Positions 1-7,249 of a DNA stretch of 64,000 bases are shown here, piece after piece. A program made the translations under genes and the position numbers. The stretch is taken from NCBI GenBank assembly GCA_041660405.1, contig JBAZWL010000003.1, positions 62,001-126,000 on the forward strand, read 5' to 3'. The stretch is from Taibaiella sp041660405 (GTDB lineage: Bacteria > Bacteroidota > Bacteroidia > Chitinophagales > Chitinophagaceae). Under the pieces are notes generated by a model that was not told the DNA's origin, searched no databases, and worked only from the letters and a program-made list of their open reading frames with translations. The stretch's first letter is position 1. Each line of letters opens with the position of its first letter.

Positions 1-2
1 GG

Positions 3-734
3 TTACGCTTTTTTTCTGGCTAAGGTAAAATGTGTCAAAGCAATAAATAGTATGATTATGGACAAGAAGTAGATAACATCACGGCTATCGATCACACCAC
101 GATTCATACTGTTATAATGATAATCCAGACCAATAAGACCAAGATAATAATCGGCACCACCACGGAAAGCAGCGATACGACTTAAGGCTTCAAAGCCAAA
201 GTATAAAAGGAAACACAAGAATATTGCAGCCAAAAAACTAACAATCTGGTTGTCAGTAAGAGCGGAACTGAAAATACCAATAGCCGTAAATGCTGCTGCA
301 AGAAATAATAATCCTATATAAGATCCTATAATTCCGCCGGCATCTAAGGCAGCATCGTCCATAGCCAGGTAGTGAATGCTGAAAATGTAGATTAGAGTAG
401 GCAACAAAGCTATAGCAACAAGGGTAAGGGAGGCAAAAAACTTACCCAATACTATCTGGGAGGAAGTGAGCGGTTTGGTAGATAACCATTCGATAGTACC
501 TCCACGAAATTCGTCTGCAAAAGTGCGCATCGTAATAGCTGGAATCAAAAATAAAAATAACCAGGGTGCAATGAAAAAAAATTGCTCCAGCGAAGCATAT
601 CCATATAAAAGGATATCTGTATCGGGATTTAGAAAAAGAAAATATCCGCAGGCTATTAAAAAAACCAATAAGACTACATAGCCTACAATAGAACTGAAAA
701 AGGACCTTAATTCTTTAAAATATATACTTAGCAT
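3..734 (-). CDS. gldF: Gliding-motility ABC transporter permease GldF
   Basis: Membrane permease of 243 residues, complete (stop at the window edge). Six hydrophobic segments are visible at roughly 14-36, 52-70, 98-118, 135-157, 164-184 and 220-238. Between the second and third lies an ABC-2 type signature around residues 69-90 (MRTFADEFRGGTIEWL), the usual coupling region of these permeases. In Bacteroidota this size and sequence match GldF, which with GldG and the ATPase GldA forms an ABC transporter needed for gliding in Flavobacterium; many non-gliding relatives also carry it. gldG would be expected just beyond the left edge on the same strand. A TACATTTG -7 box lies 31 nt before the ATG. 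Family assignment is confident; a role in actual gliding is inference. Confidence 0.85.
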   Translation of the reverse strand: MLSIYFKELRSFFSSIVGYVVLLVFLIACGYFLFLNPDTDILLYGYASLEQFFFIAPWLFLFLIPAITMRTFADEFRGGTIEWLSTKPLTSSQIVLGKFFASLTLVAIALLPTLIYIFSIHYLAMDDAALDAGGIIGSYIGLLFLAAAFTAIGIFSSALTDNQIVSFLAAIFLCFLLYFGFEALSRIAAFRGGADYYLGLIGLDYHYNSMNRGVIDSRDVIYFLSIIILFIALTHFTLARKKA

Positions 735-765
735 GACAATTTATAAGATAATGGCAAAGGGTGTA

Positions 766-773
766 CAAATGTA
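766..773 (-). promoter_or_regulatory. Predicted -7 box of gldF
   Basis: Read on the minus strand this is TACATTTG, an exact match to the Bacteroidota -7 consensus TAnnTTTG, 31 nt upstream of the gldF ATG. No clear -33 TTG is seen at the expected distance. Confidence 0.4.
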
Positions 774-838
774 CTATGTTCTACGAGTAATTTTAAAAAG
801 TAATAACAGAATAAGTTTTTCCCTCATAATGCAAATGA

Positions 839-872
839 AAAGCGGGCATTTGCAATTGCAAATGCCCGCTTT
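839..872 (-). terminator. Hairpin terminator after the first barrel gene
   Basis: A perfect 34-bp palindrome (17-bp arms AAAGCGGGCATTTGCAA and its complement, no extra loop bases) lies 19 nt after the stop codon of the upstream barrel gene. The trailing T run is short, so termination strength is uncertain; the stem itself is very strong. Confidence 0.7.
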
Positions 873-891
873 CTAAAATATTATATATTTA

Positions 892-1602
892 CTAGAATCT
901 GTAGCCCAACGTAAGAGAGAAAGACCCGGTTACATTAATGCCGTTATTGTAAGTCTGAGAGTAATATCCTGGCCTGTCAATTGTTTCCCTATCAATGTAT
1001 CGTGCACCTATACCAGCCTCTATACCTAGATTAAAGCCTTGGCTAATCTGAAAATTCACATAGTTAACTACCATCATACCCATGCGGAGTTTAGTTATAT
1101 CCCGTTGCTCGTAGTAGTTACCATTGAAAATTGACTCTGTTCCTCCGCCATAACCAAACATCAGGCTTGGCCCTACCGCATAGGTAACACGACGCTGGCC
1201 GAATGGATAAATTTTAAGACCTGGGTTGAAATATACATAAGCATTATTGCCATTATTGTATCCACCTGATCCACCATAGAAAGGATCGTAGTTATCACGA
1301 CTTTCCAGCATCAGGTAAACCGGCAAAATCAGGCCTACCATCTGGTCTTTACCAAATATTTTCTCGTAACTTAATCCAAAACCAACACCAATATCCATAG
1401 CGGTAATAGGAGAGAGCCTTAAAATGTTGGTTCCATAATCAATACTTGGGGCGCTCATACGCTCTGATCTCATTTGGCGTTTTTCTTCTTTTTCCTGCCT
1501 GGCCAATTCAGCCCTTTCCCGGCGATAATCGCGGCCTTGAGCAAAAGCAAAATTCAAAGTAAGTGTAGCGAGTAAGGTAAGCGTGACAAATTTCCTGATC
1601 AT
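892..1602 (-). CDS. Outer-membrane beta-barrel protein, paralogue A
   Basis: Predicted outer-membrane barrel of 236 residues with a signal peptide (hydrophobic 7-19, cleavage near AFA-QG at about 21). A strongly charged stretch follows (about residues 24-50, rich in Arg and Glu), then a barrel-like region of alternating residues rich in Gly, Tyr and Asn, ending in the typical terminal aromatic (GYRF). It is a close paralogue of the next gene upstream: both share the blocks AMDIGVGFGLSYEKIFGKDQ, YPFGQR and TYAVGP. The charged stretch is absent from the paralogue. The precise function is unknown; small barrels of this type are usually annotated only as outer membrane beta-barrel. Confidence 0.75.
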   Translation of the reverse strand: MIRKFVTLTLLATLTLNFAFAQGRDYRRERAELARQEKEEKRQMRSERMSAPSIDYGTNILRLSPITAMDIGVGFGLSYEKIFGKDQMVGLILPVYLMLESRDNYDPFYGGSGGYNNGNNAYVYFNPGLKIYPFGQRRVTYAVGPSLMFGYGGGTESIFNGNYYEQRDITKLRMGMMVVNYVNFQISQGFNLGIEAGIGARYIDRETIDRPGYYSQTYNNGINVTGSFSLTLGYRF

Positions 1603-1695
1603 AATTTTTTCAGTGTTAATCGGATGAATAATGGTGAGTAATTTAATTTGTATATTAATTAATAAAAGGTTTGTTCTGGTTAAATCGGATAATCA

Positions 1696-2367
1696 TCAAA
1701 AGCGAAGGCCAATGGTAAGCGAGAATTGCCCTGTGATATCGAAGCCATTATGATATTCTCCATTTCCGGCATAAAATTCTGACCCGCTGTATGAAGTTTT
1801 GTCATAATAGCGCATGCCCAAACCGCCTTCCAGCCCTACGTTAAATAGTTTGCTGACTTGAAAATTCACATAATTATTAATCAGTACCCCCATACGAAAA
1901 CGAGTAGTTTTTACATCTTCAAGATGTACGTAACCGTATGCATCCGTATGTGTTTGCCATTGATTACTTCCGCCATAACCCAACATTAAATTTGGCCCCA
2001 CAGCATAAGTGACCTTACGCTGACCGAATGGATAGAATTTTATTCCCGGAGTAAAATAAACGTAAGTATTATAGCGGTCCTGGTTATAAGCGCCGCTGTA
2101 TAAATCATTATTGTTCCTGTTTTCCAGCAATAATGTAACCGGTAATACCAATCCAATCATCTGATCTTTACCAAATATCTTTTCGTAGCTCAATCCAAAA
2201 CCTACTCCTATATCCATTGCCGTGAGTGGGGCAATGCGCACAATATTGGAACCGTAATTCATTTGAATCCGTTCTGGTTGCTCACCTCTTCCCCTACCTT
2301 GAACCAAGGCCGGAGCTAACAATAAAGCAAGCGCTGTGATAGTAAAGACTGTTTTAATTCTGCTCAT
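1696..2367 (-). CDS. Outer-membrane beta-barrel protein, paralogue B
   Basis: Predicted outer-membrane barrel of 223 residues. I start at the internal ATG at 2367, which gives a normal signal peptide (MSRIKTVFTITALALLLAPA, cleavage near LVQG); the longer reading adds only five residues. It lies in tandem with paralogue A, 93 bp upstream of it and on the same strand, and shares most of the barrel core, including FGKDQM, KFYPFGQRKVTYAVGP and the terminal strand ending GLRF. The pair looks like a local duplication followed by divergence of the N-terminal linker and the surface loops. The substrate or function cannot be told from sequence. Confidence 0.75.
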   Translation of the reverse strand: MSRIKTVFTITALALLLAPALVQGRGRGEQPERIQMNYGSNIVRIAPLTAMDIGVGFGLSYEKIFGKDQMIGLVLPVTLLLENRNNNDLYSGAYNQDRYNTYVYFTPGIKFYPFGQRKVTYAVGPNLMLGYGGSNQWQTHTDAYGYVHLEDVKTTRFRMGVLINNYVNFQVSKLFNVGLEGGLGMRYYDKTSYSGSEFYAGNGEYHNGFDITGQFSLTIGLRF

Positions 2368-2417
2368 ATTCTGAATACACATTATAACGGATTAAAGTTT
2401 ATTCTATTGCCGGAAAG

Positions 2418-2810
2418 TCATTTAGTTTCGAACCACACTGGTTTTTTATCGTCCCAGTCACCATTGTAATTAATGGTCAGCTCTTCGCCCTGTAATACTT
2501 TCCTTATTGTTTTAACCGAAATCACATTCTGGTCAAAATCCATGAAGTATTCACAATTAGCTTCGTAACTGTGGTTGTACATAGAAACATAGCCCCAGGC
2601 CACACAGCATTGATCTTCATCTACTCCCCATTCAAAAATATAGTCATGAAGGGTAGTTTGATCCAGCAATTTCCGGGCTTCCCCACTCATCACCAATACA
2701 GACGATGTTTCTATCGTTTTCATTGGGGGAATATCTTCCCTCGTAAAAACACCACGCCCTTTTCCCGGCGTTTCATCTATAAAAAGATTATGGGATATTT
2801 TGATTTGCAT
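2418..2810 (-). CDS. SET domain-containing protein
   Basis: Small protein of 130 residues that is essentially a bare SET domain. Visible motifs: GKGRGVFT at 16-23 (AdoMet-binding start of the fold), YNHS at 78-81 (the NHS element that forms the pseudoknot) and GEELTINY at 108-115 (the GEELT-Y motif). SET proteins are lysine methyltransferases in eukaryotes; stand-alone bacterial ones are common in Bacteroidota and their substrates are mostly unknown. The typical C-terminal CxCxxxxC post-SET zinc cluster is absent. It lies downstream of the REP-type transposase and upstream of the two barrel genes, 50 nt from barrel B. Confidence 0.85.
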   Translation of the reverse strand: MQIKISHNLFIDETPGKGRGVFTREDIPPMKTIETSSVLVMSGEARKLLDQTTLHDYIFEWGVDEDQCCVAWGYVSMYNHSYEANCEYFMDFDQNVISVKTIRKVLQGEELTINYNGDWDDKKPVWFETK

Positions 2811-2838
2811 GTAAGTGTAATTTTATATCAGCCCTAAG

Positions 2839-2871
2839 AACCCTTATAGGGTTTTAAACCCTATAAGGGTT
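2839..2871. repeat. 33-bp palindrome, left copy flanking the transposase
   Basis: Perfect inverted repeat: arms AACCCTTATAGGGTTT and AAACCCTATAAGGGTT around a central T. Each arm also holds a small hairpin (AACCCT-TAT-AGGGTT). It lies 11 bp after the transposase stop codon. The right copy (3536-3568) is its exact reverse complement. Confidence 0.9.
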
Positions 2872-2882
2872 AACTGGAAAGC

Positions 2883-3533
2883 TCAAAATTCGAACTCCTG
2901 TAAAAATCCGGTACGACTTTGATTTCTTAAATGAAAGTCTTCGAAATTGTCCTTAAGACCAAAACCTGAAATAACAGAAGATCTCTCCAGTACAGTAGAT
3001 TTATCGCTACACAGCGAATGATAAGATGAAAACTCCCAATCTCTGATATCAGTACAAATATTATGATGCACCGGATTGTGATGTATGTAATAGATCAGGT
3101 TATTGAGATATTTATCGCTTAATACTTCCTTTCGTCTTGTATAATCAAGAAAGAGTGCACCTTTTCTTTCAAACATTCTATTATATGCTTGAGCATATCC
3201 ATTTAGCATTCTACTTATTTGGTTCATCACAATTTTGTGATAATCCAGGTTGGTAATATCAGCGCCTTGCTTATATTCCTGTTGAAATAATTCTAACTCC
3301 TCAATAGTTCTTATTTGAAGCAAAAAATGAAAATGGTTGGGCATTAAACAGTAAGCAAAGCATTTGCATACCGGTGTAATATATTCCTTGAATTTTGCAA
3401 GAAAATATAAGAAGTTATCTCTATTACGAAACAAATTATCACTGCCAACGGAGTGGTTATAAATGTGATAATATTGTTCAGGTATGAACTTATCTGTGTT
3501 AACAAGAGACATGGTAGGATATTTATCGAGCAT
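2883..3533 (-). CDS. REP-associated tyrosine transposase (Y1/HUH family)
   Basis: Single-strand DNA transposase-like protein of 216 residues. The HUH metal-binding pair is seen in MPNHFHFLL (His67, His69), and the catalytic tyrosine is the second Tyr of YYIHHNP (about 149), matching the YIHxNP motif of RAYT proteins. RAYTs cut and join REP palindromes; most are single-copy, domesticated genes rather than active insertion sequences. The two flanking palindromes here are probably its substrates. The start at 3533 lies 2 bp from the right palindrome; the internal ATG at 3512 (MSLVNTDKF) is an equally good start and would leave the palindrome fully in the leader. The gene appears intact. Confidence 0.85.
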   Translation of the reverse strand: MLDKYPTMSLVNTDKFIPEQYYHIYNHSVGSDNLFRNRDNFLYFLAKFKEYITPVCKCFAYCLMPNHFHFLLQIRTIEELELFQQEYKQGADITNLDYHKIVMNQISRMLNGYAQAYNRMFERKGALFLDYTRRKEVLSDKYLNNLIYYIHHNPVHHNICTDIRDWEFSSYHSLCSDKSTVLERSSVISGFGLKDNFEDFHLRNQSRTGFLQEFEF

Positions 3534-3535
3534 AT

Positions 3536-3568
3536 AACCCTTATAGGGTTTAAAACCCTATAAGGGTT
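3536..3568. repeat. 33-bp palindrome, right copy flanking the transposase
   Basis: Perfect inverted repeat with 16-bp arms around a central A; exact reverse complement of the copy at 2839-2871. It lies just before the transposase start and 19 bp after the ispG stop codon, so it may also act as the ispG terminator, although no T run follows. Confidence 0.9.
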
Positions 3569-3587
3569 GAAGATAAAGGGTTGAAAA

Positions 3588-5591
3588 CTACACCGGTTCC
3601 ACCCATGCATCATTTTCCTTCAGAAGATTAATCAATTCATCAACAGCTATTTCACTGTCAATGCCTTTTTTCACCACATCCTTCCCTTTATAAAGTGTTA
3701 TTTTCCCTACACCACTACCTACGTAACCAAAATCGGCATCAGCCATTTCGCCCGGGCCATTTACGATACAGCCCATAATGGCAATTTTCACGCCTTTAAG
3801 ATGATTGGTTCTGCTGCGGATCATGGCAGTAGTTTCCTGTAGATCAAAAAGTGTGCGGCCACAGCTGGGGCAACTTATATATTCTGTTTTAGAAATCCGT
3901 GTACGGGTGGCTTGCAGTATAGAAAATGCCGTAGAATTTACAAATTGCTCAATACTGGTATTGGTATTATAATTTCTGCCCGAAAGTGTTTCTGTATTGG
4001 AGAATTCAAGTGCAAATTTATTATAAGCCGCTGTTGTCATACCAAAACAAACACCATTGCCATATCCATCCAACAATAAGCCACCAGCTTCTGTAGCATA
4101 GTGAATCAGATGTTCATCAGCAGTAGCCCAATTGCTATCTGTAATGATAACAGTAGGATTCTTTATTTTTCTGATGGCAAGTTCCTGGTACATCTTGCGA
4201 ATGCGTTGCATTGCATTGGAGCTTGTACTACTCAGGCAAAGTACAACGGTTTCATCTTTTGCAAGTTCGTTGATTATCGAAAAGTCTTTCTCATATCCAT
4301 CGCTAAAGCAATCGACCATTACAAAATTCAAGGTGTGACTTTTCTCCTTTGCTTCACGATATTCTGTATCAGAGAAGATGGGAAAGTATTTAGTCTTATC
4401 GCTGGCGGCTGTCCAGAAAGAAGGCCAGGTAATGACTTTCAATGTTCCCGGCAAGGCAAAGGGTAATTCTTCTTTCGCCGTAAAAATATAATCAGCAGCC
4501 ATATCACTGATTGTCCATTTGTCCGTAGGTTCATCGTAAGTGTAACCAATTGCTTCCAATGATTTTGGAGTAATGTGCTCCATCTTACTCATATCTGCCA
4601 CCACAACAGGAACATGCCCCGTACCGATGTTGGAAACTGATATAGTTTTGGAAATTGGAAATTGGAAATTGGAAATTGCCGTAGTCTCTTCTTCCGGAAT
4701 TACTGTTGCTAACGGATATCTTTTCACCAGATCGCGGCACACCGGTATTTCAGCTTCGGGTTCTTCGGTAAGGCTTACCCGTACTGTATCACCAATGCCA
4801 TCTTCAAGCAAAGTACCCATACCTACTGCGCTTTTCACGCGGCCATCTTCACCATCGCCGGCTTCAGTAACGCCGAGGTGCAGCGGATAACATTCGCCAA
4901 ACTCATTGTACATAGTACGGGTGAGTAAACGATAAGCCTGCACCATTACTTGCGGATTACTGGCCTTCATGCTTAATACTATATTGTGGTAATTTTCATC
5001 GCGTGCTATGCGCAAAAATTCCATAGCACTTTCTACCATGCCAATATGAGTGTCGCCATAACGGCTCATGATACGATCGCTAAGCGAACCGTGATTGGTA
5101 CCGATACGCATGGCAGTGCCATATTCCTTACAGATCTTCACCAATGGTGTAAATCTTTCGCGAATGCGATCTATCTCTTCCAGGTATTCGGCATCGGTAT
5201 ATTCTATTTGTTCAAATTTCTTTTTGTCTACGTAGTTGCCTGGGTTTACACGTACTTTTTCTATAATACGGGCAGCAATTTCAGCAGCATTTGGGGTAAA
5301 ATGTATATCAGCCACCAGCGGTACATGATAACCGCGGCGATTTAATTCATTCTTAATGTTCAATAAGTTTTCAGCTTCCTTTTTGGAAGGAGCTGTAATG
5401 CGCACCAGCTCTGCACCTGCTTCGATACAACGTATGGTTTGTGCTACGGTGGCTTCCGTATCCATAGTATCAGTAGTAGTCATGGTTTGCAGGCGTATGG
5501 GATTGTAATTGCCTATCAGCAATCCACCTACATTCACTTCTCTTGTTTTCAGTCTTTTATATTGCGTAAGCGACGCTGCATAGTCCTGCAT
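3588..5591 (-). CDS. ispG: 4-hydroxy-3-methylbut-2-en-1-yl diphosphate synthase IspG (long form)
   Basis: Catalyses the reductive ring opening of MEcPP to HMBPP in the MEP isoprenoid pathway, in the cytoplasm. At 667 residues this is the long three-domain form found in Bacteroidota, Chlamydia and plants: a TIM barrel (about 10-290), an inserted domain, and a C-terminal [4Fe-4S] domain. Cluster ligands are visible: Cys574 and Cys577 in CPSCGR, Cys608 and Glu615 in GCIVNGPGE. I start at the ATG at 5591 (MQDYAASLTQYKR), where family similarity begins; the reading frame stays open upstream to 5678, but that part is hydrophobic and unlike IspG. The linker after the TIM barrel contains four copies of a 7-bp repeat (residues about 305-314). 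Confidence 0.95.
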   Translation of the reverse strand: MQDYAASLTQYKRLKTREVNVGGLLIGNYNPIRLQTMTTTDTMDTEATVAQTIRCIEAGAELVRITAPSKKEAENLLNIKNELNRRGYHVPLVADIHFTPNAAEIAARIIEKVRVNPGNYVDKKKFEQIEYTDAEYLEEIDRIRERFTPLVKICKEYGTAMRIGTNHGSLSDRIMSRYGDTHIGMVESAMEFLRIARDENYHNIVLSMKASNPQVMVQAYRLLTRTMYNEFGECYPLHLGVTEAGDGEDGRVKSAVGMGTLLEDGIGDTVRVSLTEEPEAEIPVCRDLVKRYPLATVIPEEETTAISNFQFPISKTISVSNIGTGHVPVVVADMSKMEHITPKSLEAIGYTYDEPTDKWTISDMAADYIFTAKEELPFALPGTLKVITWPSFWTAASDKTKYFPIFSDTEYREAKEKSHTLNFVMVDCFSDGYEKDFSIINELAKDETVVLCLSSTSSNAMQRIRKMYQELAIRKIKNPTVIITDSNWATADEHLIHYATEAGGLLLDGYGNGVCFGMTTAAYNKFALEFSNTETLSGRNYNTNTSIEQFVNSTAFSILQATRTRISKTEYISCPSCGRTLFDLQETTAMIRSRTNHLKGVKIAIMGCIVNGPGEMADADFGYVGSGVGKITLYKGKDVVKKGIDSEIAVDELINLLKENDAWVEPV
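4650..4677. repeat. Four tandem 7-bp repeats inside ispG
   Basis: Four exact copies of GGAAATT on the plus strand, inside the ispG coding region where they encode SNFQFPIS. Seven is not a multiple of three, so loss or gain of one unit would shift the reading frame. Confidence 0.9.
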
Positions 5592-5793
5592 AAAGGCAAA
5601 TTCTTTTAGCCGGCAAACCGGAATCGCAAAGTTAAGCAATAGAATAGGTATGCCTGCCCATGTTTTGATTAAATTCAAGGACGGTTTCCTGAAACGCTTG
5701 TATTGACCATTTCGGTCAGAGATTATGGGCCACGCTTAATAACCTTACCAGTTAGGGGAAAATATATAACACTGGAAAGCTTTTTTGAGTATT

Positions 5794-6030
5794 TTCCAAA
5801 CAAAACGTTGGGATTAACCAGTCAAACCAACTGGTTATTCCCAACAAAACATTTGGTTTATCCAGTCAAACTAACTGGTTATTCCAAATAAAACGTTTGG
5901 TTTATCCAGTCTAACCAACTGGTTATTACAAACAAAACGTTGGGTTTATCCAGTCTAACCAACTGGTTATTCCAAACAAAACATTTGGTTTATCCAGTCA
6001 AACAAACTGGTTATTCCAAACAAAACAGTG
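5794..6030. repeat. 44-bp tandem repeat array with two hairpins per unit
   Basis: Five full 44-bp units starting at 5794, 5838, 5882, 5926 and 5970, plus a partial sixth from 6014. Each unit contains two dyads: CCAAAC-AAAAC-GTTTGG (6-bp arms) and AACCAGT-CAAACCA-ACTGGTT (7-bp arms in the first unit, 5 or more in the others). Units differ at a few positions, mainly in the GTTTGG/GTTGGG/ATTTGG part. There are no unique spacers, so it is not a CRISPR array. It fills most of the 436-bp gap between the ispG coding region and the next gene; the rest of that gap (5592-5793) holds only short hairpins such as TGACC-ATTTC-GGTCA at 5704-5718. Confidence 0.9.
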
Positions 6031-6058
6031 GGCGGTTAGCTTAAACAATCTTTTACAA

Positions 6059-6085
6059 AAAGAAAAAGCCACCTAAGAGTGGCTT
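6059..6085 (-). terminator. Intrinsic terminator of the barrel gene at 6115-6849
   Basis: On the minus strand: stem AAGCCAC / GTGGCTT with a 6-nt loop (6066-6085), followed by TTTCTTTTT. It lies about 30 nt after the stop codon. Confidence 0.8.
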
Positions 6086-6114
6086 ATAATTCAACTATAC
6101 TGATTTTAAGGATA

Positions 6115-6849
6115 TTACCCCTCTCCCATTCTTTTAAACAAATACATCAACCGGATAGCCACTACATTATTAAATTGTTGGTCGCGGCCTCCATATTTTG
6201 AATTATTGTCCCTAACAGAAAGCATGGAATATTGAAACCGTGGACTTAGGAAGAAACCTTTCCACAAATGTAAATTGCCGGTAAGCACAAAGTTGAGGTC
6301 AAATTTTTTAAAAGGAAGGCCATTCTTAATGATCTGTCCATTTCCCTGGTCAATAGTTTCTTCACTGCTGGCCAGGTAGCCGATGGAAAACCCTGCACCA
6401 AAACCGCTTTTGCGTGGCCCTCTATATAAATTGATCTGAATAGGCACTTCACCATACTGAAGGTTAATATCCTGGCTGATAAGCCCTGTAAGTGCGCCAC
6501 GGCCTTTAGATCCTTTTTGGGTAAAAAGCACCTCCATGCTCAAAGCTATTGTTGCATCTTTAATAGGCATTTCCATTTCGCCGAATGGCAAAAAAAGCAC
6601 TCCACCAGCGGTATAACCCATTTTAGCGTAGCCTTTATAACCATCTCCATCTACCTGGGAAAAATTGATTCCACCTACAAGGCCGCCGGTAAGATTATGC
6701 AGTTCTTCATGGTATTCGCTATACTGTGCCTGCGACCGGAAAGATAGTAACGATAACAACATTACAAGTATTGACGCTATTTTATTAACTTTAACCGGCT
6801 TTGGAGCAAGAGTAGTGGAGCAATTATGGTCCTGAAAGCTTAACATCAT
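6115..6849 (-). CDS. PorT-like outer-membrane beta-barrel protein
   Basis: Predicted outer-membrane barrel of 244 residues. The hydrophobic core of the signal peptide is at about 24-38 with a likely cleavage after SQA (about 41). The mature part has the layout of the small PorT-like barrels of Bacteroidota: LTGGLVGGINFSQ close to the start, alternating barrel strands and a last strand with LMYLFKRMGEG. The N-terminal 20 residues before the signal core are unusually long and polar, so the true start could be internal at a non-ATG codon. The gene stands alone, with its own terminator and a divergent neighbour. Function is not known. Confidence 0.65.
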   Translation of the reverse strand: MMLSFQDHNCSTTLAPKPVKVNKIASILVMLLSLLSFRSQAQYSEYHEELHNLTGGLVGGINFSQVDGDGYKGYAKMGYTAGGVLFLPFGEMEMPIKDATIALSMEVLFTQKGSKGRGALTGLISQDINLQYGEVPIQINLYRGPRKSGFGAGFSIGYLASSEETIDQGNGQIIKNGLPFKKFDLNFVLTGNLHLWKGFFLSPRFQYSMLSVRDNNSKYGGRDQQFNNVVAIRLMYLFKRMGEG

Positions 6850-6899
6850 AGATTTATAACTGAAATAATTTTTTAAAACGGAATTAGTCCAACCTGATG

Positions 6900-6907
6900 T
6901 AATTTTG
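6900..6907 (+). promoter_or_regulatory. Predicted -7 box before the 6939 gene
   Basis: TAATTTTG, exact match to TAnnTTTG, 31 nt before the ATG at 6939. It would drive the small conserved gene, the MBL hydrolase and kdtA as one unit. Confidence 0.45.
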
Positions 6908-6938
6908 CCATCAGATATATCAAATTGATAACGTAGAA

Positions 6939-7247
6939 ATGAGCTTCAAATATACGCCAAACACGCTAAAAAAACTGGAACAGCTTTTTGAAGAAGCGCG
7001 ATATAGGGTCCGCTACGAGAAAGGCAACTTTAACTCCGGTTTTTGTGTTCTGGAAGACAGGAGGATTGCGGTGATCAATCGTTTCCTCAATGTGGAGGGC
7101 AGGATCAATGCCCTCATAGAGATTCTTCCCACACTGAATGTAAATGAGGAAGAGCTAAGCGGGGAAATGCTTAAATGGTACAAACAGTTGCTGGAAAATC
7201 CCGGCACTGAAGGCAATAACCCTGTTCAAACCCAAATGGATCTATAA
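6939..7247 (+). CDS. Conserved hypothetical protein, first gene of the kdtA unit
   Basis: Small cytoplasmic protein of 102 residues with no signal peptide or membrane segment. I do not recognise a named domain. The sequence is predicted helical at both ends (TLKKLEQLFEEARYRVR and EEELSGEMLKWYKQLL) around a beta-like middle (GFCVLEDRRIAVINRF). It is 2 nt upstream of the MBL hydrolase gene, whose GTG start suggests translational coupling. The composition resembles neighbouring genes, and the clear -7 box and start codon support that it is real. The context (MBL hydrolase, then Kdo transferase) does not give a clear job. Confidence 0.8.
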   Translation: MSFKYTPNTLKKLEQLFEEARYRVRYEKGNFNSGFCVLEDRRIAVINRFLNVEGRINALIEILPTLNVNEEELSGEMLKWYKQLLENPGTEGNNPVQTQMDL

Positions 7248-7249
7248 AC

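Larger units (their letters stand above)
2839..3568 (-). mobile_element. REP-type element: Y1 transposase gene between two mirror palindromes
   Basis: A REP-associated tyrosine transposase gene framed by two 33-bp palindromes, each with 16-bp arms. The copies differ only in the central base (T on the left, A on the right), so one is the exact reverse complement of the other. This is the layout described for RAYT genes and their REP sequences. No target-site duplication is needed or seen, as expected for HUH single-strand transposition. The element sits between ispG and the SET-domain gene. Confidence 0.8.

Noticed and set aside
5592..5678. Extended IspG N-terminus starting at 5678
   Set aside because: The extra 29 residues are hydrophobic and unlike IspG; family similarity starts at the ATG at 5591.
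5794..6030. CRISPR array
   Set aside because: The period is constant but the whole 44-bp unit is repeated; there are no unique spacers and no cas genes.
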